Shown one piece after another: positions 36,840 through 49,300 of a stretch of 64,000 nucleotides of DNA. The notes under the pieces were generated by a model. It was given only the letters and a program-made list of their open reading frames with translations. It did no database searches and had not been told where the DNA came from. How positions within the stretch are numbered: position 1 is the first letter of the stretch; every line of letters begins with the position of its first letter. The translations under genes were made by a program, and so were the position numbers. Source of the stretch: Odiellus spinosus (taxonomy: Eukaryota > Arthropoda > Arachnida > Opiliones > Phalangiidae); the NCBI GenBank assembly GCA_963920705.1, contig OY987226.1:17548501-17612500 (forward strand). The letters run 5' to 3'.

Positions 36840-38590
36840 TGATAATTTCGTGATTATTTAATTATTTCGTCATTATTCGATAATGTCGTCATATTATTCG
36901 ATAATGTCGTCATATTATTCGATAATGTCGTCATATTATTCGATAATGTCGTCATATTATTCGATAATGTCGTCATATTATTCGATAATGTCGTCATATT
37001 ATTCGATAATGTCGTCATATTATTCGATAATGTCGTCATATTATTCGATAATGTCGTCATATTATTCGATAATGTCGTCATATTATTCGATAATGTCGTC
37101 ATATTATTCGATAATGTCGTCATATTATTCGATATTTCGTCATATTATTCGATATTTCGTCATATTATTCGATATTTCGTCATATTATTCGATCTTTCGT
37201 CATATTATTCGATCTTTCGTCATATTATTCGATCTTTCGTCATATTATTCGATCTTTCGTCATATTATTCGAAATTTCGTCATATTATTCGATATTTCGT
37301 CATATTATTCGATATTTCGTCATATTATGCGATATTTCGTCATATTATGCGATATTTCGTCATATTATGCGATATTTCGTCATATTATGCGATATTTCGT
37401 CATATTATGCGATATTTCGTCATATTATGCGATATTTCGTCATATTATTCGATATTTCGTCATATTATTCGATATTTCGTCATATTCGATATTTCGTCAT
37501 ATTCGATATTTCGTCATATTCGATATTGCGTCATATTCGATATTGCGTCATATTATTCGATATTGCGTCATATTATTCGATATTGCGTCATATTATTCAA
37601 TTTTGTCGATCGATAATTTCGTCACTATTTGATAATTTCGTCATTTGATAATTTCGTCATTTGATAATTTCGTCATTTGATAATTTCGTCATTTGATAAT
37701 TTCGTCATTTGATAATTTCCTCATTATTTGGTAATTTCCTCATTATTTGGTAATTTCCTCATTATTTGGTAATTTCCTCATTATTTGGTAATTTCCTCAT
37801 TATTTGGTAATTTCCTCATTATTTGGTAATTTCCTCATTATTTGGTAATTTCCTCATTACTTGGTAATTTCCTCATTACTTGGTAATTTCCTCATTACTT
37901 GGTAATTTCGTCATTACTTGGTAATTTCGTCATTACTTGGTAATTTCGTCATTACTTGGTAATTTCGTCATTACTTGGTAATTTCGTCATTACTTGGTAA
38001 TTTCGTCATTACTTGGTAATTTCGTCATTACTTGGTAATTTCGTCATTACTTGGTAATTTCGTCATTACTTGGTAATTTCGTCATTACTTGGTAATTTCG
38101 TCATTACTTGGTAATTTCGTCATTACTTGGTAATTTCGTCATTACTTGGTAATTTCGTCATTTGGTAATTTCGTCATTTCATAATTTCGTCATTTCATAA
38201 TTTCGTCATTTCATAACTTCGTCATTTCATAATTTCGTCATTTCATAATTTCGTCATTATTTGATTATAGCGTCATTATTTGATTATTTCGTCATTATTT
38301 GATTATTTCGTCATTATTTGGTTATTTGGTCATTATTTGATTATTTCGTCAAATGTTTGATTATTTCGTCATTATTTGGTTATTTGGTCATTATTTGATT
38401 ATTTCGTCAAATGTTTGATTATTTCGTGATTATCTCGTGATTTAATGTTATTCGTGATTTGATTTTTTCGCGACTATCTGTTTTTTTTCGTGATTTGATT
38501 TTTTCGTGACTATCTGTTTTTTTTTTTTGTGATTTGATTATTCGTGACTATTTGATTATGATTATTGATTTTCTGGATTATCTGAGTGAC
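36840..38590. repeat. Composite tandem array (~1.75 kb)
   Basis: It begins as 21-bp units (TCGTCATATTATTCGATAATG-type; core TCGTCATATTATTCG), shifts near 37130 to 20-bp units (GATATTTCGTCATATTATTC core), then to ~15-bp and, from ~37700, 19-bp units such as TTTCCTCATTATTTGGTAA and TTTCGTCATTACTTGGTAA. It ends in degenerate TTATTTCGTCA units. Long ORFs on both strands here (repeated SSYYSIM and TTLSNNM) are artefacts of a unit length divisible by three. Confidence 0.92.
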
Positions 38591-39410
38591 TAGCCCCTCG
38601 GGCTTGGCGCGTTTAAGGGAGAATGCAAGCGACAAATAAACGCCATTAGTAAATATACTTAAAGGGAGAATGCAGCCCTAAAAATAAATAGCCATGTAGG
38701 AAAATATGCATAAAGTTTGTGTCCCTTTAAACATAAAATTATGTGGAGGAGATATTAAAGAAACCCGCTACGCCATTAACGAAAAAAAAAAAAAAAAAAA
38801 AATCGTACATCTTCAAATAGGCGAAACTAAAACGAAATTTATCGAAATGCTCAATTTCACAACACGGGTTCTATTCCTTTTAACTTTAAAAAATTATTTA
38901 AAACCTCAAGTTGTTTAGTTTGCTTTATTAAAATTATTACATAACAAGGGTCTCCTTTTCAAAGATTCCTTGAAAATGAAAGTAATTTCCAGGCATGTCG
39001 TGGTTTGAGTTATTCAAATTTTAACTAAAACATGGAAAAATTAAAGAGAAAAAAAGGGGGTCCAATTTGTTTTTGGGAATATTTATAAAAATTTTAGAAT
39101 AATTATAAACTAGAGAAAAATATCAAAAAGAAAATTATTCAACGCAACTATTAGTTAAAGTATCTTATTAGCAAAGATAATGTAAGCGTCAACTAGTTTA
39201 GAAATTGTTATTGAGCCGTCTTGGCTTTGAGAAAATAAATAAAACTTGAGAAAATTTATTAATACTGTTAAAATGTTGTTTAAGAAATATTTTCTGACTT
39301 AAAACCAAATTAATAGTTAAAAAGTGTTGGCCTGATATCGTAATTTAACCCATATCGTAGTTTAACCGGTATGTCAAAATTAATAAATCAGAACTAATAC
39401 TTAAATTTAA

Positions 39411-39816
39411 AGGGAAACTTGGAGCTAAAAATGTAATAGTTTTTGAATTTATTTTCAGAATCACCATGCAAGTTCTAGGCAAGTTTTGGTGTTTAAATTA
39501 ATTTCTGAAGTTTGGTTAAATTTCTATAAGACTCGGGCCAGTCATATTATTTCAGCCTTCAACTGCGCTTGTAATGTCCTAACATTGAAGAATAGGCCGG
39601 CATTTGATGTTCAAGACTTTCAGCATCAAACGCCAGCCTATTCTTTCTGATTGGCCCGAATTTATACTTACATTCACATTTAAACAAACTTTTGAAATTA
39701 ATTTAAACACAAAAATGGTGATTAAAAATGCTAGAAAATTCTCGAATACGTTTTTTGGCATAGTGATTAAGAAAATAAATGCAAAAGATGTTACATTTTT
39801 AGCTCCAAGTTTCCCT
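39411..39816. mobile_element. Foldback element, GGAAACTTGGAG family, TTAA-flanked
   Basis: 406 bp with inverted ends AGGGAAACTTGGAGCTAAAA and the complement, flanked by TTAA (39407-39410 and 39817-39820). Inner arms include GGCCGGCATTTGATG against CATCAAACGCCAGCC. The best preserved copy of its family in the window. Confidence 0.78.
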
Positions 39817-40229
39817 TTAACCTGATATTGGGCTTAGGGTTAAACAACAAGGAATACATTTACGAGGGTACTAGCTTTATCTCCGTCAGGAGTTCAATGC
39901 TCGTTTCGTTTACTTGTCTTTCTCCCTTACTCTTCGACAGAGGCGCCATCCGTTTTAAGCATTATAGTTCTTCAACAAATTTTAATTTTACATCCTCGTG
40001 AGACGTAACAATAAGAATAGAAATATTGGCATCTAGTTTACGCCAAAACATTGAAAGAAATTCATAAAGTAGAAATCTCAAATAAAATTGAAAAAATGCT
40101 GGATTTTTAATGAAATTGGGGTTTGTTTCCCGAACTTTTACGAGCCCTTTTAAAATTACGTTAGTCATCAATTTTTCAGGTTAACTGCGTGCTAACTCGT
40201 TAATTATATTAACGCACCCAGGCAAGTAT

Positions 40230-40235
40230 TTATTT
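40230..40235 (-). terminator. Poly(A) signal of HSF
   Basis: Minus-strand AATAAA about 80 bp after the HSF stop codon, the first canonical signal downstream. Confidence 0.55.
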
Positions 40236-40315
40236 TGCGTGTTACAGATTCAAATAAAAAAGGTTACATTTTGAAACCCTACTCTTTCCAAGCGAATTTC
40301 AATTTCCCAAAAAAA

Positions 40316-43300
40316 CTAACTGGTTTTCTTCTTTTTGGCTCGAAGAGAACTTTGAGTGGCTGTTTTTTTTCTTTGAATGGTACGAGGAATTTCAAAGTTG
40401 GAGTCTTTCGGGGGATTTTGTTGTAAATTTGAAATATATTGAAGTTGAGTGGCCGCCCGATTATCAGATTGGTTTCGAACCATCAAGTTACGAAAGAGTT
40501 CTTCCTGCGAGACTCCTAATAATTCCGCGATACAATCGTTAGTCGACGTCAAATCAGAATTCTCTTCATTAGAAGTTTTTAAATCATTGGCTAAATCCTT
40601 TTCATTCGCGGCCGCCGACTCAGTTTCCATCAAATTAGGCAAATATTGAACCACTTCATTACCTAATTTAATCGTTATTAGATTAAATTAGGTTTAAATT
40701 AAAATTTTAAAGGATTAATGAACTGATTAAAGGAGTCCTTCACGGCCGTGGCGTCCCCCCCCTGTTTTTTCAAAAGTCGGTCTTCCAAAAATTGCCCACT
40801 GCATGTCTTTGGCGCCCCAGTAGTATATATCTATTAAGTAGTATAGAAGGGAGGGTCGCTAAAAACTGAGGGGGGAAGCAGTAGACATGAGGGAGCCGCC
40901 AAGGCAGTGAAGGACTCCTTTAAGGAAATATTGAGGTATTTACCAGTCACATCTCCTTTTGCAAATCGAAACGAATCCTGTTACGATTACGTTAAAGATT
41001 AATTTAAAAATTAGTCTATTAATATTAGACGGAGAATGAAACCTGACAAAAGGTGGTTTTCTTTTGGTTTCTTACATTAGAATTGGCCAAATCCATAAGT
41101 TAAACATTCTACAAAACAAATATTAAGCTCGAATTCAATTTTTAAATTATTTCTAAAGTAGGCTTAACAAGAAACCATGGTGAGATTATCTTGCTGTTAA
41201 TGAGTAAACGCGCCCGTTCAATAATAAAATGTTTCAAAATATCCTTTTGCTCGTTAACAACGAGCTATCAAACTAGTCTAAATAGACACTTATTGAGATG
41301 AACAAGGCTTGTGGAACAACAAATTGCTAGAGTCCGATGTGCTGTCAAATACAGCCAAAGTAGGGGGACGTAGGCAAGCCCCCTTAACTAGTGTGAGTCG
41401 TCCTTTGTGCGGAATCACAAAATTGCGCGCCAGGCGTTTTCATGCTGGCTTTACAAGCCTCAGATACTATTTTTCGTTTATTCAGCTGTGGTTTCCCCGT
41501 CACAAGGGCAAAAATTGAAAGCCACAAACAAATTAACCTTATATAATGACATCTTAACAAAAAGGCTGGGATCTATTTCCTTCTACTTCTATCTATTCGT
41601 GCTATTATTGCCATAGCAGACGACCCTGACATAGTTTTTGTTGTTTGTCAGATATAGTCTTTATTGGGCCTAAAAGTTCGGTAGTACCAAGAATAGATCT
41701 AAACCACACAAGAATAATAACAGCTATAGCTTTGTATTTACAATCGGGTGGAGCCAATAGCGGCCTTAAGCCCCGCCTCCTATCACGCGCACAGCAAGTG
41801 ATTTTCTACAAAAAGCGCGGAACACGGTTACAAAAGTCAGCAGGTGGGGAGGAAATCTCGGACAGCGGGGGAATTCTCGGGTCTGTGATAGGGTGTAAAT
41901 CATAACGTATATTTCTTCAAAGCTAACAAGCTCCTCCCATTTGTGACTAGCGTTATACTGGAGCTATAGCAGGGTTCGTACAAAATTTTGGAAGTTAATT
42001 TCCCTGACTTTTCCAGATTTTGCCTGACCATTTCTAAATAATTTCCCTGACCAATTTTTTCATGAATTTATTCTTACGAGCGAGCTGTTGGCAATTCCCA
42101 CATTTTATTTGACATACTTTATCAATCGGAGTCAGGATAGTTTCTCAGAATATGAGAAACAATTTGAATCTTTAGGCAAATATTTTGAGTTTATAATAAT
42201 TACGTTACAACTGATTGGTAAAACAATCATAAACAGTTCCTTGACACATACCAAGATATTTATTTTCTCTGACCACTTGGGCTATTTTCAAATTTCTTGA
42301 CTTTTCCTGACCTATTGGAGCAATTTTCAAAATCCCTGACTTTTCCCTGACCTTTCGGGCCACTTCCCAAATTCCCCGACTTTTCCCTGACCTTTAGGCC
42401 AATTTGCAAATTCCCTGACTTTTCCCTGATCTTTTGGGCCAATTTGCAAATTCCCTGCTTTTCCAGGTCATGTACGACCCCTGTATAGCGTACAGTTCAT
42501 TATTCTTGTGTGGATATAGATCTAGTCTTGGTAGTACATATTGTTTAATGAGTACAAAGCAAATAAATAAAGTCTAAAAAGTCACTGCGAGGAATCATAG
42601 ACCGAGTAATCTCCCAAACAGAAGCTCCCTATGCGCATAATTCTTTTACAAGTAGGAACTGTATTTTTGTCCATTTTACCTTGAGAAGGTAGGCTTTGAG
42701 GGTCATGCTACCAGCAGAACTTTAATCTGAATATGAGCGTTACTTTAAATGTTACAATTGATTTCAAGCTTAATATTGGTTTGTTAATTTGTTATACTTA
42801 GGCCTACCACATAGAATCACTTGTTGTTGGGCTGCTGCATTCTCCCTTTAATTATATCTAAGTAATTTTATTACCGTTGGTAAATTATTTCCAGGCACCG
42901 TATCATCAGCACCAAAAAGCTGAAAATAATTTGGAGGTAATTTTTAAATGAAACGACTAAAACTAAGCAATCAAGGCGATCGAGAGTATCAAGGAATATC
43001 TTACCCCCAACAAATTACTGGTATCGATGCTATAAGAATTGCCCGATAGTTGTTCGGACAACCAATCTAGTTCGTTATCGATTCCTTCCAAATGATCCGT
43101 AAATGACGATCTTTTATCGAGATAAATGTTATAAAACTAGAGTTAATTACACTATAATACTGGCCATTATCCAAGAGCATATTTATACAACGCGTTACAC
43201 CCAAATTGCGCAAAAATTTCGAACTAAATTGTAATAACTGCACAGCGAAGTCAATTTAAACCCAAACTCCCAAAAAATTTGGTATTAAGTGAAGTTTATA

Positions 43301-46300
43301 GATTGTTTTGGATAAAGTAGCTAAAGAATATTCCACCACTCTTTCCTAGCTTTCCTATCATTGCAGGGCTGCTAGCCTTTCTCTCCGCTTCAACTCACAA
43401 GTAGTTGACAACACCGGGGGAAATGGAATTTACTCCCTTTAGTGAAAACTATGAATCTAATTTGGTCCTACACTAGCTGTTATAACAGCACAGTAAAGTA
43501 TATTTAAGCCCAAATAGCAAAGACCACACAGCATGGTTATTAAAGGGAGCCCAAAGGGGGTGCAAATAGAGGGGTCGACATTTTTAAAATACGTCATCAT
43601 GGGAACCAATTGTGGGGTTCAAAATAGCCGCTAGAACTATCCTGGCGCTAGGTGTTTGGGCGCGTTCCCCGATATGTAGTATTCCGCGTTTCCCCGAGTC
43701 CTCCCACTCCCTACTCCAACGTGGGCCTCGTGGCTCCACCCCGGATCCGGATGATGCCTATTTACGCCAGGGCTCTTCACGAAAAATAGTTCCCTATCAC
43801 GTGATAGTGACGTTTTTTAAAAATGTCTTCCCCCCCCCCCATATTGGTCTTTTGCACCCCCTTTGGGCTCCCTTTAAGGCCCAAATTTAATTGTTCATAA
43901 ATATCGAAGATTTTTTTTTTTTGGATCTCTATAGACTAGGACTAATTTTCCCCCAAAATTGTCATTAACCTAGAAACGCACCTTAACTCTATTCGCGCCT
44001 TGTCAAACTGATTTCGAGGCTGTTTTTACTCTCCATTTCAATTTACTCCCACATAATAATAAAAAAAAAAAGATATCGCCTGTTCCAATGAGGGGAAAAA
44101 AATCTAATTCAGTCAAAAATGGTACAATTTGGAAAATTCTAACAAATTGTCGAAATAGGCAATTAAAATAACCGCAGGAATCAACAAAAGTGGACCAACC
44201 CTTACCTAAAAAAGTTAGTCTTAAGAGGTCTTTCGGGTGTCTTATGTAGTCCTAAAGGGACTATCTGCGATTTTCAAATCCCCTTTAAAGTAGCCTTCTT
44301 TTCTAGCTTAGCAGACGACGTTGTACAAAATAAATTGTACAGTCAAAGCTAGGCTGCGTGCGTAAGGGAAGAGCATTTTAAAGGGGCAAGTTTCAGAGCA
44401 AGTGGGGCCTTTTAAAAGTCTTGCAGAAATCTTAAAGACTTCCCCAAGGGGCCAAGACTTTTGTATTGTTCTTGAAGACTTCTTCAGATCAGACTTTTTT
44501 CCGTAAGGGGACGAAATATAAAATTTTAGTTTACTTTTGTTGAATTTAGGTTATTTCTTATAGTTTATTTCGTCTTATTTCTTTGGAATTTTCAAATGAG
44601 AACCATTTATGACCAAATTAATCTTTTTTCTCATCAGAATGACCAAATTAATCTTTTTTCTCATCAGAAGGCCGATTTCTTTTGTGATTCTATGGAAGCA
44701 CATTAAATGAAAAGTAAAACCAACATCGTGCTCGCGAATGTTTTTCAATTTGTATAGATTAAATTCACAAGATCAGTTTGGAAAGGCCCGTATCCAGTAA
44801 AGTAGCGTGTCTACATTAACCAAATTAAAAAAAACCATCAACATTAATTCTTGCGATTTTCATTGACCTTTTGCCCTCTATTCGAAATTTGGATTAAAAT
44901 TACAAACATTATCTCGGAAGAGATAAAATAAAAAAATTGGGGTATCTTTTTAAGAACATTGAAAACTAATGGGGTTTGATCGTAAGAGTTTCAGGCAATT
45001 GCGAGAAGGAAGTATGAAAAATAACATTTAGTAGTGCTGATGGTGGCGAAATTAAAAATGTATTACGGTTACCTTTCAATATCAAATCTTTTGTAACCGG
45101 GACTTAACAAGGAACTAAAATCATTCATCGAACAAAGGGAAGCAAAAAGTCAAACCCGATCATTTACATCGAGAGAAAGAGAGAAAACAAATTGGAAAAA
45201 TAAAATTAAATTGATTAGAAATTAGTTAAAGATAGTCTCGTCAAAATAAGATTTTGTATGGATACATAACAATTTTCACTTGATTTGCCCTTAAATAAAG
45301 TTACCAAGAACCGTTTACAAATTGAACCTTTTTTAAACCCATTAAAAGCCGGGAATAATCCCCATTAAAAGCCGGGAATAATCCCCATTAAAAGCCGGGA
45401 ATAATCCCCATTAAAAGCCGGAAATAATCCCCATTAAAAGCCGGAAATAATCCCCATTAAAAGCCGGAAATAATCCCCATTAAAAGCCGGAAATAATCCC
45501 CATTAAAAGCCGGAAATAATCCCCATTAAAAGCCGGAAATAATCCCCATTAAAAGCCGGGAATAATCCCCATTAAAAGCCGGGAATAATCCCCATTAAAA
45601 GCCGGGAATAATCCCCATTAAAAGCCGGGAATAATCCCCATTAAAAGCCGGGAATAATCCCCATTAAAAGCCGGGAATAATCCCCATTAAAAGCCGGGAA
45701 TAATCCCCATTAAAAGCCGGGAATAATCCCCATTAAAAGCCGGGAATAATCCCCATTAAAAGCCGGGAATAATCCCCATTAAAAGCCGGGAATAATCCCC
45801 ATTAAAAGCCGGGAATAATCCCCATTAAAAGCCGGGAATAATCCCCATTAAAAGCCGGGAATAATCCCCATTAAAAGCCGGGAATAATCCCCATTAAAAG
45901 CCGGGAATAATCCCCATTAAAAGCCGGGAATAATCCCCATTAAAAGCCGGGAATAATCCCCATTAAAAGCCGGGAATAATCCCCATTAAAAGCCGGGAAT
46001 AATCCCCATTAAAAGCCGGGAATAATACCATTTAAAAGCCGGGAATAATACCATTTAAAAGCCGGGAATAATCCCCACTTAAAAGCCGGGAATAATCCCC
46101 ACTTAAAAGCCGGGAATAATCCCCACTTAAAAGCCGGGAATAATCCCCACTTAAAAGCCGGGAATAATCCCCACTTAAAAGCCGGGAATAATCCCCACTT
46201 AAAAGCCGGGAATAATCCCCACTTAAAAGCCGGGAATAATCCCCACTTAAAAGCCGGGAATAATCCCCACTTAAAAGCCGGGAATAATCCCCACTAAAAG

Positions 46301-49300
46301 CCGGGAATAATCCCCACTAAAAGCCGGGAATAATCCCCACTTAAAAGCCGGGAATAATCCCCACTAAAAGCCGGGAATAATCCCCACTAAAAGCCGGGAA
46401 TAATCCCCACTAAAAGCCGGGAATAATCCCCACTAAAAGCCGGGAATAATCCCCACTAAAAGCCGGGAATAATCCCCACTAAAAGCCGGGAATAATCCCC
46501 ACTAAAAGCCGGGAATAATCCCCACTAAAAGCCGGGAATAATCCCCACTAAAAGCCGGGAATAATCCCCACTAAAAGCCGGGAATAATCCCCATTAAAAG
46601 CCGGGAATAATCCCCATTAAAAGCCGGGAATAATCCCCATTAAAAGCCGGGAATAATCCCCATTAAAAGCCGGGAATAATCCCCATTAAAAGCCGGGAAT
46701 AATCCCCATTAAAAGCCGGGAATAATCCCCATTAAAAGCCGGGAATAATCCCCATTAAAAGCCGGGAATAATCCCCATTAAAAGCCGGGAATAATCCCCA
46801 TTAAAAGCCGGGAATAATCCCCATTAAAAGCCGGGAATAATCCCCATTAAAAGCCGGGAATAATCCCCATTAAAAGCCGGGAATAATCCCCATTAAAAGC
46901 CGGGAATAATCCCCATTAAAAGCCGGGAATAATCCCCATTAAAAGCCGGGAATAATCCCCATTAAAAGCCGGGAATAATCCCCATTAAAAGCCGGGAATA
47001 ATCCCCATTAAAAGCCGGGAATAATCCCCATTAAAAGCCGGGAATAATCCCCATTAAAAGCCGGGAATAATCCCCATTAAAAGCCGGGAATAATCCCCAT
47101 TAAAAGCCGGGAATAATCCCCATTAAAAGCCGGGAATAATCCCCATTAAAAGCCGGGAATAATCCCCATTAAAAGCCGGGAATAATCCCCATTAAAAGCC
47201 GGGAATAATCCCCATTAAAAGCCGGGAATAATCCCCATTAAAAGCCGGGAATAATCCCCATTAAAAGCCGGGAATAATCCCCATTAAAAGCCGGGAATAA
47301 TCCCCATTAAAAGCCGGGAATAATCCCCATTAAAAGCCCGGAATAATCCCCATTAAAAGCCGGGAATAATCCCCATTAAAAGCCGGGAATAATCCCCATT
47401 AAAAGCCGGGAATAATCCCCATTAAAAGCCGGGAATAATCCCCATTAAAAGCCGCGAATAAACCCCATTAAAAGTCGTGAATAAACCCCATTAAAAGTCG
47501 TGAATAAACCCCATTAAAAGTCGCGAATAAACCCTATTAAAAGCCGCAAATAATTACCCTCCTAACCAACTTTCAATTAAGTAATATATATACAACTTAC
47601 AAAGAAATAGGCGGTTGTTCGTTTAGAGCCACAGTCATTTGCGGGTTATTGGAGGTGGAGGGAGTGGGTGATTCGATCAAATCTGGGATTATCAAGTTGT
47701 TTTTTTCACTAACCAAGGGAACATTGGAAGGGGGATCGCTTCTAGAAGCTTGGGTTGAAGAGGGAGGCTGAGGACTGAGGACCTCTTTCCCATCATTATT
47801 ATTCGTCTCAGAATCTACCAGATCTTCTAACGTCGGATCAGCTGAGGTGGGGGAATTCAGAAACTCATTTTCCAGAACATCATTACCCGTTGGCAACATT
47901 AGAATAGTGTTTCTGCATTCAAAACAAATTAGTTAACTTTTATAACGCAAAGTATTAAAATCTAGATGACCACATTACATATTTTCCCTTATATTCTAAC
48001 TATAAATCCTGTGATCTCCTATATTTGAACTCAAGAGATGTCAAGCAAATAGAATTTTTCAATGATTACCTATCCTCCCTTTAGATTAGTATAATCTGTA
48101 ATATTTAATATTCTATAGCATTTAAGCTTTTAGTTTTTGTTACTACCACGTATGAACCAGTGATGAGACTATTTCCTACAATATTTTGAAGGCTTTACTA
48201 ATTTATCGATGAAGATATTTCCCCAGTTAAGATAGTCTGTAATACTCCATAGTATTTAACCGCATAGTAATTACCAGGCATGAACCGGTGATGATACTAT
48301 TTCCTAAGACATTTTCAAAGCTTTCCTAATTGTAACATATTCCTCGCTGAAGGCTTTGAAAAAACCAACAACATCAGACATAATAAAATAAGTATATCCA
48401 ATCATAGTTTGTTATTCTCCGTCTGCATAAGAGTTTTGGTGCCGTTTATTTTGTATCTACAGTAGTTGATCTAGGTTATATTGCTTCCTATTATTTAACA
48501 TAAGATGCATTTATATTATCCTATATTTAACTGAAACATTTCCTATACTTCCTATAAAGGATTTCTAAATTTAACGTGGTCACTCTGGATTGACCTAATC
48601 TTACGTGGGTGTTTGTAAGGGAACGAGGACGCTTAGAGGCTCCATTATTTCTTCAGTGTTTAAGGGACTGTCAACGGCAGGGCTGTTGACGATGGGTTGT
48701 TCGGGAAGAGGGCTTTCTCGAGATTGTTGTGCCTCGCAAAATTCTGGATTCAGAAGTCTTTGATTGATTGGTGAGGGCACAGATTCGGCGGCAACTCTAG
48801 ATTCCAGGGAATCAGTCACATCTCTAATAACTGGTCCAGTTGAATTGTTCGAACTCTGAGCTTGGCTCTGAGACATACGTACGGATAACTTTGGTTAGGA
48901 TTCTATCTAAGATTGTCTTAATATCAGAGCCGCTACAAACATTTCACGAAGTGATTCCAGTTTGATTGAGTTTCAAACATGGACAACTTTTCAAAATTTA
49001 TCAAATCTAAATTTCCTGGACCCTTTTTAGATCAAATTTCAACCTCCTGAGCCCTCTTTAGACCACTCTCACCCTCCTTGAGACCTTGACCTTTATCTTT
49101 TTTGAAAAATTAAATCCTTGGAACCCCTTTTGAAGAGTGTAGCAACCCTGTTAAAGCAATCAACGATATACTAACAGAATATTGCCTGGTGAATCTTCCT
49201 ATCTTGGGTGATTCGGAAGAGGCGGAACTATTATTCGAATTATTGACGGAACTATCATACAACATGAGAGGCAATTTCCTTTGGACAACGTTAATGTTTC

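Noticed and set aside
36883-37632. 249-codon ORF of SSYYSIM-type repeats
   Set aside because: Direct translation of the tandem array; similar ORFs occur on the other strand and in other frames.
41645-41905. 86-codon plus-strand ORF in an HSF intron
   Set aside because: No recognisable domain; surrounded by repeats and antisense to HSF.
43612-43890. 92-codon plus-strand ORF
   Set aside because: Mostly inside the TTAA-flanked MITE at 43544-43873.
45338-47560. CRISPR-like array
   Set aside because: Units are contiguous with no variable spacers, in a eukaryotic intron; it is a satellite.
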